Below are positions 53,446 to 62,614 of a stretch of 64,000 bases of DNA, one piece after another (the first letter of the stretch is position 1; each line of letters begins with the position of its first letter). The DNA is taken from positions 195,155-259,154 of the forward strand of contig NZ_LCYG01000042.1 of assembly GCF_001017175.1 (NCBI RefSeq), read 5' to 3'. Source of the DNA: Microvirga vignae (lineage in GTDB: Bacteria > Pseudomonadota > Alphaproteobacteria > Rhizobiales > Beijerinckiaceae). The position numbers were made by a program, and so were the translations under genes. The notes below the pieces were generated by a model, which was not told the DNA's origin, ran no database searches, and was given only the letters and a program-made list of their open reading frames with translations.

Positions 53446-53661
53446 TCAATCAATTCCTTTTGCGATGAGCGGTACATCGCGATCCGCAAGGGCCTTTTCA
53501 AAGTGATTGATTGCCGCTTTGAACTTGTCTCGGCAGCCGGGATTGCAGAAGCCGACGACCTCGCCGCGATAGAGGGTGAGCGAGTCCGCCGCGATCGGCT
53601 TTCCCGACCACGGGCAGGTCTCGTTGACCGCGTCCTCGATGCGCAATGTGTCCTTCGACAT
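53446..53661 (-). CDS. Small cysteine-rich (TRASH/YHS-like) protein
   Basis: A 71-residue protein with NETCPWSGKPI at the start and GFCNPGCRDKFKAAI near the end. The cysteine pattern C-x5-C-x-P-x2-C resembles TRASH or YHS metal-binding domains, seen here as one short module. ATG 53661 is used; the longer frame runs back toward a palindromic repeat. The gene lies 2 bases upstream of ffh on the same strand, so it may be co-transcribed with it, although no functional link is known. Confidence 0.6.
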   Translation of the reverse strand: MSKDTLRIEDAVNETCPWSGKPIAADSLTLYRGEVVGFCNPGCRDKFKAAINHFEKALADRDVPLIAKGID

Positions 53662-53677
53662 CCATCCATCCTCTCTT

Positions 53678-53761
53678 GTCATGACCGCACTTGATGCGGC
53701 CATCCACGTCTTTCAAGCGCAAGGTGAAAGCGTGAATGACCGGGACAAGCCCGGTCATGAC
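53678..53761. repeat. GTCAT...ATGAC palindromic element (copy 6)
   Basis: An 84-base element with GTCATGACCGC at one end and CGGTCATGAC at the other, and internal CCACGTC and GCGTGA arms. It lies between the cysteine-rich protein gene and the candidate small RNA. Confidence 0.75.
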
Positions 53762-53780
53762 GGGCGAGAACGAGACCAAA

Positions 53781-53879
53781 GAAAAACGCGCCCGAGGGCG
53801 CATCGCGCTGTCGGACGTTGACCTCCAGCCTCTCGGGCTGGTCGGCGGCTCAAAGGGGCTCGCTCTACAGATTTGCGGT
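53781..53879 (-). ncRNA. Candidate small RNA with promoter and terminator
   Basis: On the minus strand a sigma70-like promoter is visible: TTGACT (53911-53906), exactly 17 bases, TATCGC (53888-53883). The expected transcript starts near 53879 and ends in a terminator GCGCC-CTCG-GGCGC followed by GTTTTTC (53801-53781), about 97 nt. Inside, CCAGCC-CGAGA-GGCTGG (53840-53824) forms a perfect hairpin, and CUGU (near 53870) can pair with ACAG (near 53812). No coding frame with a ribosome site is present. It does not show the conserved 4.5S RNA loop and is not a tRNA. Identity unknown. Confidence 0.55.
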
Positions 53880-54002
53880 CAGGCGATAGAGGAAAGGAGG
53901 GCAAGAGTCAAGAAAAGACCAGAAAAGCCCCGCTTTTCCGGGCCTTGCGGCAAGAAATATCAATCACCATGCTTAAAGGCTCTGCTTGTCTCGAAGGTCA
54001 CG

Positions 54003-55067
54003 ATGAAGCGCCGTACCCTGCTGAAAACCTTGAGCGTCCCCGCCCTCGCCGCCACTGGAGTCTTGGGCTGGATGAGCGCCGCCCGCGCCACGAACCGCTA
54101 TTACCAGGGCCCCGCAACCGATCACTTTGACGGGGTGCGGTTCTTCTCGCCCAACCAGCCGCAGGACAAGGGTTTCATGGAATTGCTGCGCTGGCAGCTC
54201 GGCGGGGGGCGGAAGGAATGGCCTGAGAGCTTCCCGAGCCCCTTTCGGGACAAGCCTCCAGCCGACGTGCAGGGCCTGCGCACGGTGCTCATCGGCCACG
54301 CCTCGTTCCTGATCCAGGTGGCGGGGCTCAACATCCTCATCGATCCGGTCTTTTCGGAACGGGCGAGTCCCGTCTCCTTCTCGGGCCCCAAGCGGGTCAA
54401 CCCACCCGGCATCGCGTTTGAGGATCTGCCCCCGATCCACGGGGTGCTGATCACGCACAATCATTACGATCACCTGGACATCGATGCTTTGGGCCGCCTC
54501 TGGCAGCGCCACCGCCCTCGCTTCGTCGCACCCCTGGGCAACGATGCGATCATCCAAGCCGAGCACCCGGAGATTGGGGTCGAGACGCGCGACTGGGGCG
54601 GATCGGTTGAGCTTGGCAACGGCGTCATCGCGCATCTGGAACCCGCCTATCACTGGTCTGCACGCGGCATCAACGACCGGCGCATGGCGCTCTGGTGCGC
54701 CTTTGTGCTCACGACGCCCCAAGGCACGATCTACCACATCGGCGATACGGGCTTCGGCGACGGCAGGATCTTTCACGCCGCGCGCGAACGCTTCGGCAAG
54801 ATCCACCTCGCGCATCTGCCCATCGGCGCCTACGAGCCGCGCTGGTTCATGGAGCCGCAGCACATGAACCCGGAGGATGCGGTGAAGGTGTTCCAGATCG
54901 TTGCGCCGAACCAGGCACTTGGCCACCATTGGGGCACTTTCCGCCTCACCAATGAAGGCATCGAGGAGCCGCCGCATGAACTGGCGGTGGCCGTGCGGGC
55001 TGCGGAGATCCCGCCGGACCGGTTCAGGCCCTTGCGGCCGGGCGAAGCATGGACCCCGTCAGGGTGA
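54003..55067 (+). CDS. MBL-fold metallo-hydrolase with Tat-like signal (NAPE-PLD/UlaG type)
   Basis: A 354-residue protein. The N-terminus (MKRRTLLKTLSVPALAATG) has two arginines followed by a hydrophobic stretch, resembling a Tat signal, so it may be exported folded. Metal ligands include GHASFLIQ (about residue 99) and THNHYDHLD (about 150), then GDTGFGDG and LGHHWGTF. The order matches the lactamase_B_2 group of UlaG/NAPE-PLD-like enzymes. Substrate unknown. Start ATG 54003 is preferred. Its end overlaps the convergent HAD gene by 44 bases. Confidence 0.75.
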   Translation: MKRRTLLKTLSVPALAATGVLGWMSAARATNRYYQGPATDHFDGVRFFSPNQPQDKGFMELLRWQLGGGRKEWPESFPSPFRDKPPADVQGLRTVLIGHASFLIQVAGLNILIDPVFSERASPVSFSGPKRVNPPGIAFEDLPPIHGVLITHNHYDHLDIDALGRLWQRHRPRFVAPLGNDAIIQAEHPEIGVETRDWGGSVELGNGVIAHLEPAYHWSARGINDRRMALWCAFVLTTPQGTIYHIGDTGFGDGRIFHAARERFGKIHLAHLPIGAYEPRWFMEPQHMNPEDAVKVFQIVAPNQALGHHWGTFRLTNEGIEEPPHELAVAVRAAEIPPDRFRPLRPGEAWTPSG

Positions 55068-55695
55068 GGATCGGCTCGTGTAGATCGCGCGGCTTCTCAA
55101 CCAGACAGGCGACGCCCGAATCCAGCAGCTCCTGCCGGGATCCATAACCCCAGGTCACGCCTATGGCTGCAATGCCGTTCGCGCGCGCACCGATGGCATC
55201 GTGCTCCCTGTCGCCGATCATGACCGCCGTCGCGGGGTCGAGCCGCTCCCGGTCGAGAATGTGGCGGATCAAGTCGCGCTTGTCGGCGTTCCGGTTGTCG
55301 AGTTCGGAGCCATAAACCTCGCGAAAGAACCGCGACAGGCCGAAATGGTCGATGATCCGCTTTGCGAACACATGAGGCTTGGACGTGGCGACGAAGAGCC
55401 GAAATCCGGCCTCGTGAAGAGCTTCGAGGATCGCCGGAATATCCGGATAAACCTCGTTCTCGAACAATCCGACATCGCTGAAGCGCTCGCGATACAGGTG
55501 CACCGCCTCAGGAGCATTCTCGGCCCCGCCGAGGAGCTTTGTGAAACCTGAAATCAGCGGCGGCCCGATCATCCATGTCAAAGCATCCGCTTCAGGCACG
55601 GGATGGCCCAGCCTTTCGAGCGCATACTGGATGGAGCGGGTGATGCCTGCCTTAGGGTCGGTCAGGGTCCCGTCGAGGTCGAAAAGAGCGATCAT
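55024..55695 (-). CDS. HAD-family phosphatase (phosphoglycolate phosphatase-like)
   Basis: A 223-residue haloacid dehalogenase-type phosphatase: motif I FDLDGTLTDPKAGI, motif II VATSKP, and motif IV MIGDREHDAIGARANG. The cap domain and the specific GVTWGYGSRQEL are typical of Gph/PgmB-like enzymes; phosphoglycolate is a likely but unproven substrate. ATG 55695 shares one base with the upstream stop (TGATG), suggesting coupling with the GyrI-like gene. Confidence 0.85.
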   Translation of the reverse strand: MIALFDLDGTLTDPKAGITRSIQYALERLGHPVPEADALTWMIGPPLISGFTKLLGGAENAPEAVHLYRERFSDVGLFENEVYPDIPAILEALHEAGFRLFVATSKPHVFAKRIIDHFGLSRFFREVYGSELDNRNADKRDLIRHILDRERLDPATAVMIGDREHDAIGARANGIAAIGVTWGYGSRQELLDSGVACLVEKPRDLHEPILTLTGSMLRPAARA

Positions 55696-56480
55696 CACTT
55701 CGGCTGAACGTAGATGTTCACCTCGAAATTCGTGTCCTGCGAATCTGTGAAATCGCTCACGTATTCCTCGATGAAGGCGTCCTTGGCGACGATTTCCTTG
55801 ATGTCGAGATAGGCCGTGATCGTCTCGTAGGTGCCGTCGATCTCGTCGTAGGCGTCCTTGTGCACGAAGCGCAGGGCCTTGCCTTCCGGCGTCTTGCCGA
55901 ACTTGATCTCCGGGGTCAGCTCGGTTTTGCCCTCGGGCACCTGCGCGATCGGGATCATCGTCTCGTATTTGAAACCGTTGTCGTCCGTATCCACGAAGAT
56001 CGTCAGCGGGCGGCCCGTCGGCGAGATACCCGCTTTCTTCAACTCGCCATCGAGCTTGGCGACTGCGTTTTTGAGGCTGTTGAAGGCCTCGTCCCAGGTG
56101 CTGGTGCCGGAGAGCATCGCTGTGGGCTTTGCGGTGAGCACGCCTTCCTCCACGCCGGTGGGATCGCTCGGATTGGGGAAGAGCGTTGTGCGCGCCGTCT
56201 GCTGGGCGGGTGCAGGAGGTGCGGTCGGAGCAGGAGAAGCCGGAGCCGGCATGGGCGTAGGCTGTGCCGTCGTGGGCTGCTGCGGTTGGGCCGGTGTCTC
56301 AGAGGTCGAAGGCACCGATGTCGAAGGAGCCAGGATATTTGAAGCCGGTGCCTGAAGGGCTGGCGCCGGAGCGGCGGGGGCCGGCGCAGGAGGCGTGCTC
56401 GCCGCAGGAGGAGTCTGCGCCAGGGCCACGCTCGAGCAGAGGGCAAGCACAAGAACGAAATGGGAAGAGCGCAGCCACAT
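55695..56480 (-). CDS. Secreted GyrI-like domain protein
   Basis: A 261-residue protein: signal peptide ending near VALAQTPP, a long Pro/Ala/Ser/Thr-rich disordered linker (about residues 22-95), and a C-terminal domain (about 120-261) with [15 protein letters not shown] and [19 protein letters not shown], which resembles the GyrI-like ligand-binding fold. Its function in the periplasm is unknown. Start ATG 56480 is used. The overlapping stop/start with the HAD gene suggests joint translation. Confidence 0.65.
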   Translation of the reverse strand: MWLRSSHFVLVLALCSSVALAQTPPAASTPPAPAPAAPAPALQAPASNILAPSTSVPSTSETPAQPQQPTTAQPTPMPAPASPAPTAPPAPAQQTARTTLFPNPSDPTGVEEGVLTAKPTAMLSGTSTWDEAFNSLKNAVAKLDGELKKAGISPTGRPLTIFVDTDDNGFKYETMIPIAQVPEGKTELTPEIKFGKTPEGKALRFVHKDAYDEIDGTYETITAYLDIKEIVAKDAFIEEYVSDFTDSQDTNFEVNIYVQPK

Positions 56481-56705
56481 GGAAGAAAGCCTCAAGCCTC
56501 GAATCACGAAATGGTGACGAGCCGGAGCATAGGAGGGTTTTGGTCCAGCCGCGAGGTGTCCCGAGCTTCACTGTGGAGGACGGATGGAAGCAGGCACCTC
56601 GTGGCACCTGCCTAAAAAATCCTCTGGCCGCCGGCTTGGCCGCTCTCAGCCAACCTGAAATCGCGGTTATGATGCCATTCCGACCGCGCGGGGGCTGTTT
56701 CGAGA

Positions 56706-57443
56706 ATGGAAGACTTTTTGATCTTTGCCGTGATCGGCTTCCTGGCCCAGCTGGTGGATGGAGCCCTCGGCATGGCTTTCGGCGTGCTCTCCACCACGAG
56801 CCTTCTGGCCTTCGGCGTTCCGCCGGCAACAGCCAGCGCCGTGACCCATGTGACGGAAATCTTCACCACGGCGGCCTCCGGCGCCTCCCATGTCTTCCAC
56901 CGCAATGTCAACTGGCGCCTCGTGGCGCGGCTTGCCCCCGCAGGCATGATCGGCGGAGCCATCGGAGCCTTTGTCCTCTCCAACATCGACGCGAAGATGA
57001 TGCAGCCTGTGGTCTCGGCCTATCTGATGGTGATCGGCCTCTACATCGTCTTCAAGGCATTCCGGCCTCTCTGGCCGCGGGAGGTGCGGGACTGGCTCGT
57101 TCCTTTCATCGGCGGCGGAGGCGGCCTGCTCGATGCCATGGGCGGAGGCGGATGGGGCCCCATCGTCACGAGTTCTCTCATCGGACGCGGTCATGCGCCC
57201 CGACACGTGATCGGCTCCACGAACCTGACCGAATTTCTGGTCACGATCGTCATTTCCGCCACCTTCATCCTGACCCTGGGCTGGTCGGAGCTGAGGTCAG
57301 CGGCCGGCCTCATCCTCGGCGGCGTGCTGGCGGCTCCCCTGGGTGGTTTTCTGGTCAGCCGCCTGCCGACGCGCCCGCTCATGGTCGGCGTCGGCCTCAT
57401 CATCGTCGCGACCAGCATCCCCCGGATCCTGCCGGCTCTCTAA
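56706..57443 (+). CDS. TauE/SafE-family membrane permease
   Basis: A 245-residue protein with about eight membrane segments. The repeated motif [16 protein letters not shown] and the second copy [17 protein letters not shown] are the TauE/SafE signature. Members export sulfite or organosulfonates or import related anions. Expected location is the inner membrane. The nearest sulfur gene in the window is the sulfite-oxidase-like one at 33278, too far away to suggest a direct link. Confidence 0.85.
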   Translation: MEDFLIFAVIGFLAQLVDGALGMAFGVLSTTSLLAFGVPPATASAVTHVTEIFTTAASGASHVFHRNVNWRLVARLAPAGMIGGAIGAFVLSNIDAKMMQPVVSAYLMVIGLYIVFKAFRPLWPREVRDWLVPFIGGGGGLLDAMGGGGWGPIVTSSLIGRGHAPRHVIGSTNLTEFLVTIVISATFILTLGWSELRSAAGLILGGVLAAPLGGFLVSRLPTRPLMVGVGLIIVATSIPRILPAL

Positions 57444-57508
57444 CGATATTGCCGCAGGCAGCCTCCTTCCCTCTCGCGATTCCTCACGTTTTCAGCCATA
57501 TACGGCCC

Positions 57509-58390
57509 ATGAACACCCTTTCGAACCACCGTTTCCTCAAGATGAACGGCCTCGGCAACGAGATCACCGTGCTGGACCTGCGCGGCTCACCCCATGTCGT
57601 GAGCGCTGCGGAAGCGCGCGCCATCGCGGCCGATCCGCGCTCACGCTTCGATCAGTTGATGGTGCTGCACGACCCGGTCTCACCCGGCACGAACGCCTAT
57701 ATGCGCATCTACAACACGGACGGCTCGGAATCCGGTGCCTGCGGCAACGGCACCCGCTGCGTGGCCTGGGCGATGGTGGCGGATCCGATCATGAGCCGTC
57801 CGACCGAGGGCCTGGTGCTCGAAACCAAGGCCGGTCTGCTGCCGGTGACACGCCTGTCCAACACGGTCTTTACCGTGGATATGGGCCTGCCGCGCTTGAG
57901 CTGGAACGAGATTCCCCTGCGCGATCCCTATCCGGACACCCGCGCCATCGCGGTCGACACGCAGATCCCGGAACATCCCGAGCTGCAGAACCCGTCGGCT
58001 GTCGGCATGGGCAACCCGCATGCCATCTTCTGGGTGAAGGACGCGGAATCTTACGACCTGGCCGTCATCGGCCCAAAGTTCGAACACGATCCGGTTTTCC
58101 CCGAGCGCGCGAACATTTCCTTCGCTGAAGTGGTGAACCCCGACCACATCGTGCTTCGCGTATGGGAGCGCGGAGCAGGCGCCACCCGCGCCTGCGGCTC
58201 GGCGGCCTGCGCCGCTCTCGTGGCGGCGGCACGCAAGGGACTGACGGGCCGCAAGGCCAAGATCTCGCTTCCCGGCGGCGATCTTGTGATCGAATGGCGC
58301 GAGAGCGACGGTCATGTGCTCATGACCGGCGAGACGGAGCTGGAGCACGAGGGCTTCTTCTCCCCTGCTCTGTTCGCGGGAGCAGCCTGA
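57509..58390 (+). CDS. dapF: Diaminopimelate epimerase
   Basis: A 293-residue protein with the two catalytic cysteines: [11 protein letters not shown] and [12 protein letters not shown]. It interconverts LL- and meso-diaminopimelate for peptidoglycan and lysine. ATG 57509 ([18 protein letters not shown]) is chosen, because the longer frame has no DapF homology upstream. Its last base overlaps the mtaB start. Confidence 0.96.
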   Translation: MNTLSNHRFLKMNGLGNEITVLDLRGSPHVVSAAEARAIAADPRSRFDQLMVLHDPVSPGTNAYMRIYNTDGSESGACGNGTRCVAWAMVADPIMSRPTEGLVLETKAGLLPVTRLSNTVFTVDMGLPRLSWNEIPLRDPYPDTRAIAVDTQIPEHPELQNPSAVGMGNPHAIFWVKDAESYDLAVIGPKFEHDPVFPERANISFAEVVNPDHIVLRVWERGAGATRACGSAACAALVAAARKGLTGRKAKISLPGGDLVIEWRESDGHVLMTGETELEHEGFFSPALFAGAA

Positions 58391-59643
58391 TGAGCGTGGA
58401 GGTCGTCACCTTCGGCTGCCGGCTCAACACCTACGAATCGGAGGCCATGCAGCGCCACGCGGAGGATGCGGGGTTGGGCGAGGTCGTCATCGTCAACACC
58501 TGCGCCGTCACCTCCGAGGCGACGCGCCAGGCGCGCCAGTCGATCCGCAAGATCGCGCGTGAAAAGCCTGATGCACGCATTATCGTGACGGGCTGCGCCG
58601 CGCAGGTGGAGCCTGAAACCTTCGCCGCCATGCCGGAGGTCGCTCAGGTTCTCGGCAATCATGAGAAGATGAAGGCCGAGACCTGGGTAGGAATGCGCGA
58701 TTTCGGCGTGGGCCAGAGCGAAAAGGTTCTGGTCAACGACATCATGGCCGTGAAGGAAACCGCCGTGCATCTCATCGACGGCATGCGCGGACGCACGCGC
58801 GCCTTCGTGCAGGTGCAGAACGGCTGCGATCATCGCTGCACCTTCTGCATCATTCCTTACGGCCGCGGTAATTCCCGCTCCGTGCCCATGGGCGCGGTGG
58901 TGGAGCAGGTGCGCAATCTGGTGGAGCATGGCTCCCGCGAAGTGGTGCTGACCGGCGTCGACATCACGAGCTACGGCAAGGATCTGCCGGGCGAGCCGAA
59001 GCTCGGCTCTCTTGTGAAGAGCCTTTTACGCCACGTGCCGGAGCTGGAGCGCCTTCGCATCTCCTCCATCGACTCCGTGGAAGCCGATCACGATCTTCTC
59101 GATGCGATTGCGGGCGAAAGCCGCCTGATGCCGCATCTGCATCTCTCGTTGCAGGCGGGCGACGACATGATCCTGAAGCGCATGAAGCGCCGCCACCTTC
59201 GCAATGACGCGATTGCCTTCTGCGAGCAGGTGAAGCGGCTTCGCCCCGACATGGTCTTCGGCGCCGACATCATCGCGGGCTTCCCGACGGAAACGGAGGA
59301 GATGTTTTCCCGCTCGCTCGACATCGTCGACGAGTGCAATCTCACGCATCTTCACGTCTTTCCCTTCTCGCCCCGCCCCGGCACGCCCGCCGCCCGCATG
59401 CCGCAGGTCGCCCGTGACGTGGTGAAGGACCGGGCCCGTCGCTTGCGCGAAAAGGGCGAGGCCGCGTTGCTGAAGCATCTCGGTGAAGAGGTGGGTGCGA
59501 AGCGGAACGTGCTGATTGAAACCAACCAGCTCGGCCGCACGGAAGGCTTTACGCTCGTGCGCTTCCCGGGCGAAGTGACGCCCGGCGCGATTGTGCCCGT
59601 CACCATTGCCGGACACGACGGCAAGGAACTGCTTGCGGCTTGA
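58390..59643 (+). CDS. mtaB: tRNA t6A37 methylthiotransferase MtaB
   Basis: A 417-residue radical-SAM methylthiotransferase. N-terminal cluster cysteines lie in FGCRLNTYES, VNTCAVTSEA and VTGCAAQV; the radical-SAM motif is NGCDHRCTFCIIPYGRG; a C-terminal TRAM-like domain follows. MtaB adds a methylthio group to t6A37 of tRNA. Its start overlaps the dapF stop by one base, the order dapF-mtaB-ftsY being common in Rhizobiales. Confidence 0.93.
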   Translation: MSVEVVTFGCRLNTYESEAMQRHAEDAGLGEVVIVNTCAVTSEATRQARQSIRKIAREKPDARIIVTGCAAQVEPETFAAMPEVAQVLGNHEKMKAETWVGMRDFGVGQSEKVLVNDIMAVKETAVHLIDGMRGRTRAFVQVQNGCDHRCTFCIIPYGRGNSRSVPMGAVVEQVRNLVEHGSREVVLTGVDITSYGKDLPGEPKLGSLVKSLLRHVPELERLRISSIDSVEADHDLLDAIAGESRLMPHLHLSLQAGDDMILKRMKRRHLRNDAIAFCEQVKRLRPDMVFGADIIAGFPTETEEMFSRSLDIVDECNLTHLHVFPFSPRPGTPAARMPQVARDVVKDRARRLREKGEAALLKHLGEEVGAKRNVLIETNQLGRTEGFTLVRFPGEVTPGAIVPVTIAGHDGKELLAA

Positions 59644-59665
59644 ATGTGGGATCAATACTCACATC

Positions 59666-59752
59666 GTCATGGCCGGACTTGATCCGGCCGCCCACGTCTT
59701 AAGAACCTCTGCGGCAGAAGACGTGGATCCCCGGAACAAGTCCGGGGATGAC
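59666..59752. repeat. GTCAT...ATGAC palindromic element (copy 7)
   Basis: An 87-base element with GTCATGGCCGG and CCGGGGATGAC ends, internal CCACGTCTT/AAGACGTGG arms. It fills the gap between mtaB and the convergent pseudouridine synthase gene. Confidence 0.8.
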
Positions 59753-59809
59753 GGGAGAAGCTCTCATTCCCGCAGAGCGCGGAGCCGGAAGCGGCTGATA
59801 TCCGCTGCG

Positions 59810-60520
59810 TTACGGATTTCCTTCCCTCACCTTCGGCTCGTCCGGGATGACACCACACGCCCTCACCCGCTCGCGCATATGCTCCGGCACCGGCGCTTCG
59901 ACGAAGATCGGCTCTTTCTTCGGATAGAGCGGAACCGTAATGCTGCGGGCATGGAGATGCAGGCCTGGGCCATTGAAACGGGGAGCCGTGCCATAGATCG
60001 GATCGCCCAGGATCGGGAAGTTCATGGCCGCGCAATGGACGCGCAGCTGATGGGTGCGGCCGGTGATGGGGCGCAGATCGAGAAGCGTGAGGCCTTCGGT
60101 GCGGCCCAGTACCCGCCATTTTGTCAGCGAAGGCTGGCCCTTCGGGTCCACCTTCATCCACCAGCCGCGATCCGGCGATTTAGGGGCAAGCGGAAGATCG
60201 ATCTCGCCCTCGTCCTCATGCGGCCTTCCCTCGACCACGGCCCAGTAGACCTTGTCGACCTCGTTCTTGCGGAAAAGCTCGTTGAGGCGGGCGATGGCCT
60301 TCGGGTGGCGGCCCAGCACGAGGCAGCCGGAGGTGTCCTTGTCGAGACGGTGTGCGACCTCAGGCCGCCGGGGCAGGCCGAAGCGCAAGGCATCGAGGTG
60401 ATGAAACAAGGTCTCCCCGCCCTTGGGACCGGGATGTACCGGCAGGCCGGCGGGTTTGTCGATCACGAGCATCAGGGCATCGCGATAGAGCAAACGGCTT
60501 ACTATCTCTTCCGCATTCAT
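59810..60520 (-). CDS. RluA-family pseudouridine synthase
   Basis: A 236-residue protein with no S4 domain. The catalytic aspartate is D60 in EVAHRLDKDTSGCLVLG; the ITGRTHQLRVHCAAMNFPIL segment is typical of the RluA family, which modifies 23S rRNA or tRNA. The target cannot be told from sequence. It lies between mtaB and ftsY, on the opposite strand, with 66 bases to the ftsY start. Confidence 0.85.
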   Translation of the reverse strand: MNAEEIVSRLLYRDALMLVIDKPAGLPVHPGPKGGETLFHHLDALRFGLPRRPEVAHRLDKDTSGCLVLGRHPKAIARLNELFRKNEVDKVYWAVVEGRPHEDEGEIDLPLAPKSPDRGWWMKVDPKGQPSLTKWRVLGRTEGLTLLDLRPITGRTHQLRVHCAAMNFPILGDPIYGTAPRFNGPGLHLHARSITVPLYPKKEPIFVEAPVPEHMRERVRACGVIPDEPKVREGNP

Positions 60521-60586
60521 GACGCCTCGGCTATCGAGGCATCGGCGTTAAATCAAGCACCAGCGTTCACGAGGCAGCTAAGACCC

Positions 60587-61906
60587 ATGGCCGAAACGAA
60601 GCCCGACAAGCCCGGATTCCTGTCCCGTCTCTTCGGGCGTAAGGCCGAAACCCCGCCCGAGACTGCTCCCCGGACACCGCAGGCGGGCGGCGAACCGGAA
60701 GCCATGCCCTCCCCGCCCGCCACGGGCGCGGACGATCTGGCGGCTGCTCCGCCGACCGTCACCACGGCCTCGCCCGACACGCCTGAGGAGAACAAGACCG
60801 CCCCTGAGCTCGCCGGAGCGGATCTGCAGCCCGTCGAAGGCGTGGAGCCGGAAGGCGGCAATCCGAAGGAGCCGATTCCGCGCATCGAGACAGAGGCCGG
60901 GCCTCAGCCGCGTCCCGATGTCGTCGAGGGCGACAAGGCCGCTGCAGCAACACCCGAAGCCAAGCCCGCCCCAGCGGAGAAGCGGGGCTGGTGGCAGCGC
61001 CTGACGGAAGGCATGCGCCGCACCTCCTCGTCCCTGTCGGAGAGCGTCACGGGCCTCTTCACCAAGCGCAAGCTGGACGATGCCACGCTTCAGGACCTGG
61101 AGGATGCCCTGATCCAGGCCGATCTCGGCGTGCCCACCGCCATGCGGATCACGGAGGCGATATCGGCCGGGCGCTACAACAAGGAGATCTCGCCGCAGGA
61201 GGTGCGCACGATTCTCGCCAGCGAAGTGGAGAAGACGCTGCAGCCCGTGGCCCAGGCGCTGATCATCGATCGCGCGAAGAAGCCCTTCGTCATCCTCATG
61301 GTCGGCGTGAACGGTGCAGGCAAAACCACCACCATCGGCAAGCTCTCCCAAAAATTCCGGCAGCAGGGTCTTAAAGTCATGCTGGCAGCGGGCGATACCT
61401 TCCGCGCTGCCGCCATCGAGCAGCTGAAGGTCTGGGGCGAGCGGGTCGGCGCGCCGGTTCTCGCCCGCGAGCAGGGCGCGGATGCGGCAGGTCTGGCCTA
61501 TGACGCGCTTCAAGAGGCGAAGGCGAACGGCACCGACGTGCTGCTCATCGACACGGCGGGCCGTCTGCAGAACAAGGCGGGCCTCATGGCCGAGCTCGAA
61601 AAGATCGTGCGCGTGATCAAGAAATTCGACGAGAACGCGCCCCATGCCACGCTCCTCGTGCTCGATGCCACTGTCGGCCAGAACGCGGTGAGCCAGGTGG
61701 AGCTGTTCCAGAAGGCTGCAGGCGTCACGGGGCTCGTGATGACCAAGCTCGACGGCACGGCGCGCGGCGGCATCCTGGTGGCGCTTGCCGCCAAGTTCGG
61801 CCTGCCCGTCCATTTCATCGGCGTCGGCGAAGGCGTGGAGGACCTGGAGCCCTTCACCGCAGGGGATTTCGCCAAAGCCATTGCCGGGTTAGAAGCAACA
61901 TCATGA
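60587..61906 (+). CDS. ftsY: SRP receptor FtsY
   Basis: A 439-residue GTPase: a Pro/Ala/Glu-rich N-terminal A-domain (about 1-130) with one charged cluster at the start, an N-domain, then a G-domain with [27 protein letters not shown] and [11 protein letters not shown]. It receives ribosome-SRP complexes at the inner membrane and works with Ffh (51890). ATG 60587 is used; the long frame upstream is not part of the gene. Its stop overlaps the yciB start. Confidence 0.96.
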   Translation: MAETKPDKPGFLSRLFGRKAETPPETAPRTPQAGGEPEAMPSPPATGADDLAAAPPTVTTASPDTPEENKTAPELAGADLQPVEGVEPEGGNPKEPIPRIETEAGPQPRPDVVEGDKAAAATPEAKPAPAEKRGWWQRLTEGMRRTSSSLSESVTGLFTKRKLDDATLQDLEDALIQADLGVPTAMRITEAISAGRYNKEISPQEVRTILASEVEKTLQPVAQALIIDRAKKPFVILMVGVNGAGKTTTIGKLSQKFRQQGLKVMLAAGDTFRAAAIEQLKVWGERVGAPVLAREQGADAAGLAYDALQEAKANGTDVLLIDTAGRLQNKAGLMAELEKIVRVIKKFDENAPHATLLVLDATVGQNAVSQVELFQKAAGVTGLVMTKLDGTARGGILVALAAKFGLPVHFIGVGEGVEDLEPFTAGDFAKAIAGLEATS

Positions 61907-62499
61907 CCGACGAAAAGCGCCTCCCGCCCCTTCTCAAGCTCGCCCTCGAACTCGGGCCGCTCGCTCTCTTCTTCATCGCAAACGCCTATGCGGGCCGGTT
62001 CGGCTTTGCGGAGAGCCAGCGCATCTTCGTCGCAACGGCTCTCTTCATCGGCGCTACGATGGTGGCGCTCGGCGTCTCTTACGCACTCTTGCGCAAGCTG
62101 CCGATCATGCCGCTCGTGTCGGGCGTCGTGGTGGTGGTGTTCGGCGGTCTCACGCTCTTCCTGCAGGACGAGACTTTCATCAAGCTCAAGCCCACCATCG
62201 TGAACACGATGTTCGGCGTGATCCTTCTCGGCGGCCTCTATTTCCGCAAGCCTCTGCTCGAGATCGTGCTCGACAGCGTGTTCGCCCTCACTGAAGAAGG
62301 ATGGCGCAAGCTCACGCTTCGCTGGGCACTCTTCTTCTTCGCACTCGCTGCGCTCAATGAGGTCGTCTGGCGCACGCAGAGCACGGATTTCTGGGTGAGT
62401 TTCAAGGTCTTCGGCATCATGCCGCTCACCATCGCCTTTGCCCTCGCGCAAACGCCGCTTTTGTTGCGGCATGAAGCCAAGAAGGCGGAAGAAGCGTAA
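61903..62499 (+). CDS. yciB: Inner membrane-spanning septation protein (YciB/IspZ family)
   Basis: A 198-residue protein with about five membrane segments and the family blocks [17 protein letters not shown] and [21 protein letters not shown]. The family affects septation and membrane integrity, but its molecular role is not clear. It begins in a 4-base ATGA overlap with ftsY, so the two are coupled. Confidence 0.9.
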   Translation: MTDEKRLPPLLKLALELGPLALFFIANAYAGRFGFAESQRIFVATALFIGATMVALGVSYALLRKLPIMPLVSGVVVVVFGGLTLFLQDETFIKLKPTIVNTMFGVILLGGLYFRKPLLEIVLDSVFALTEEGWRKLTLRWALFFFALAALNEVVWRTQSTDFWVSFKVFGIMPLTIAFALAQTPLLLRHEAKKAEEA

Positions 62500-62508
62500 A
62501 TGCCCAGC

Positions 62509-62595
62509 GTCATCACCGGCCTTGTGCCGGTGATCCCAATCCATCAAGCGCCGCGCTCTTCTTACCGGGATGGCCGGGACAAGCCTAGCCATGAC
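62509..62595. repeat. GTCAT...ATGAC palindromic element (copy 8, near-twin of copy 2)
   Basis: 87 bases, 86 identical to 17140-17226. It lies between the convergent yciB and cyclase genes. Confidence 0.9.
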
Positions 62596-62614
62596 AGAAG
62601 AAATGTAGCAGCCC

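Noticed and set aside
53781..53879. The RNA upstream of ffh as the 4.5S (SRP) RNA
   Set aside because: The conserved GGAA tetraloop and flanking AGCAG bulge of SRP RNA are absent.
56264..57508. An N-terminal extension of dapF of about 415 codons
   Set aside because: It is open only because it overlaps the TauE gene and the GyrI-like gene in other frames; DapF starts at 57509.
17140..62595. The GTCAT repeats as insertion-sequence ends
   Set aside because: No transposase frame lies between or near any copy, and all elements are under 100 bases.
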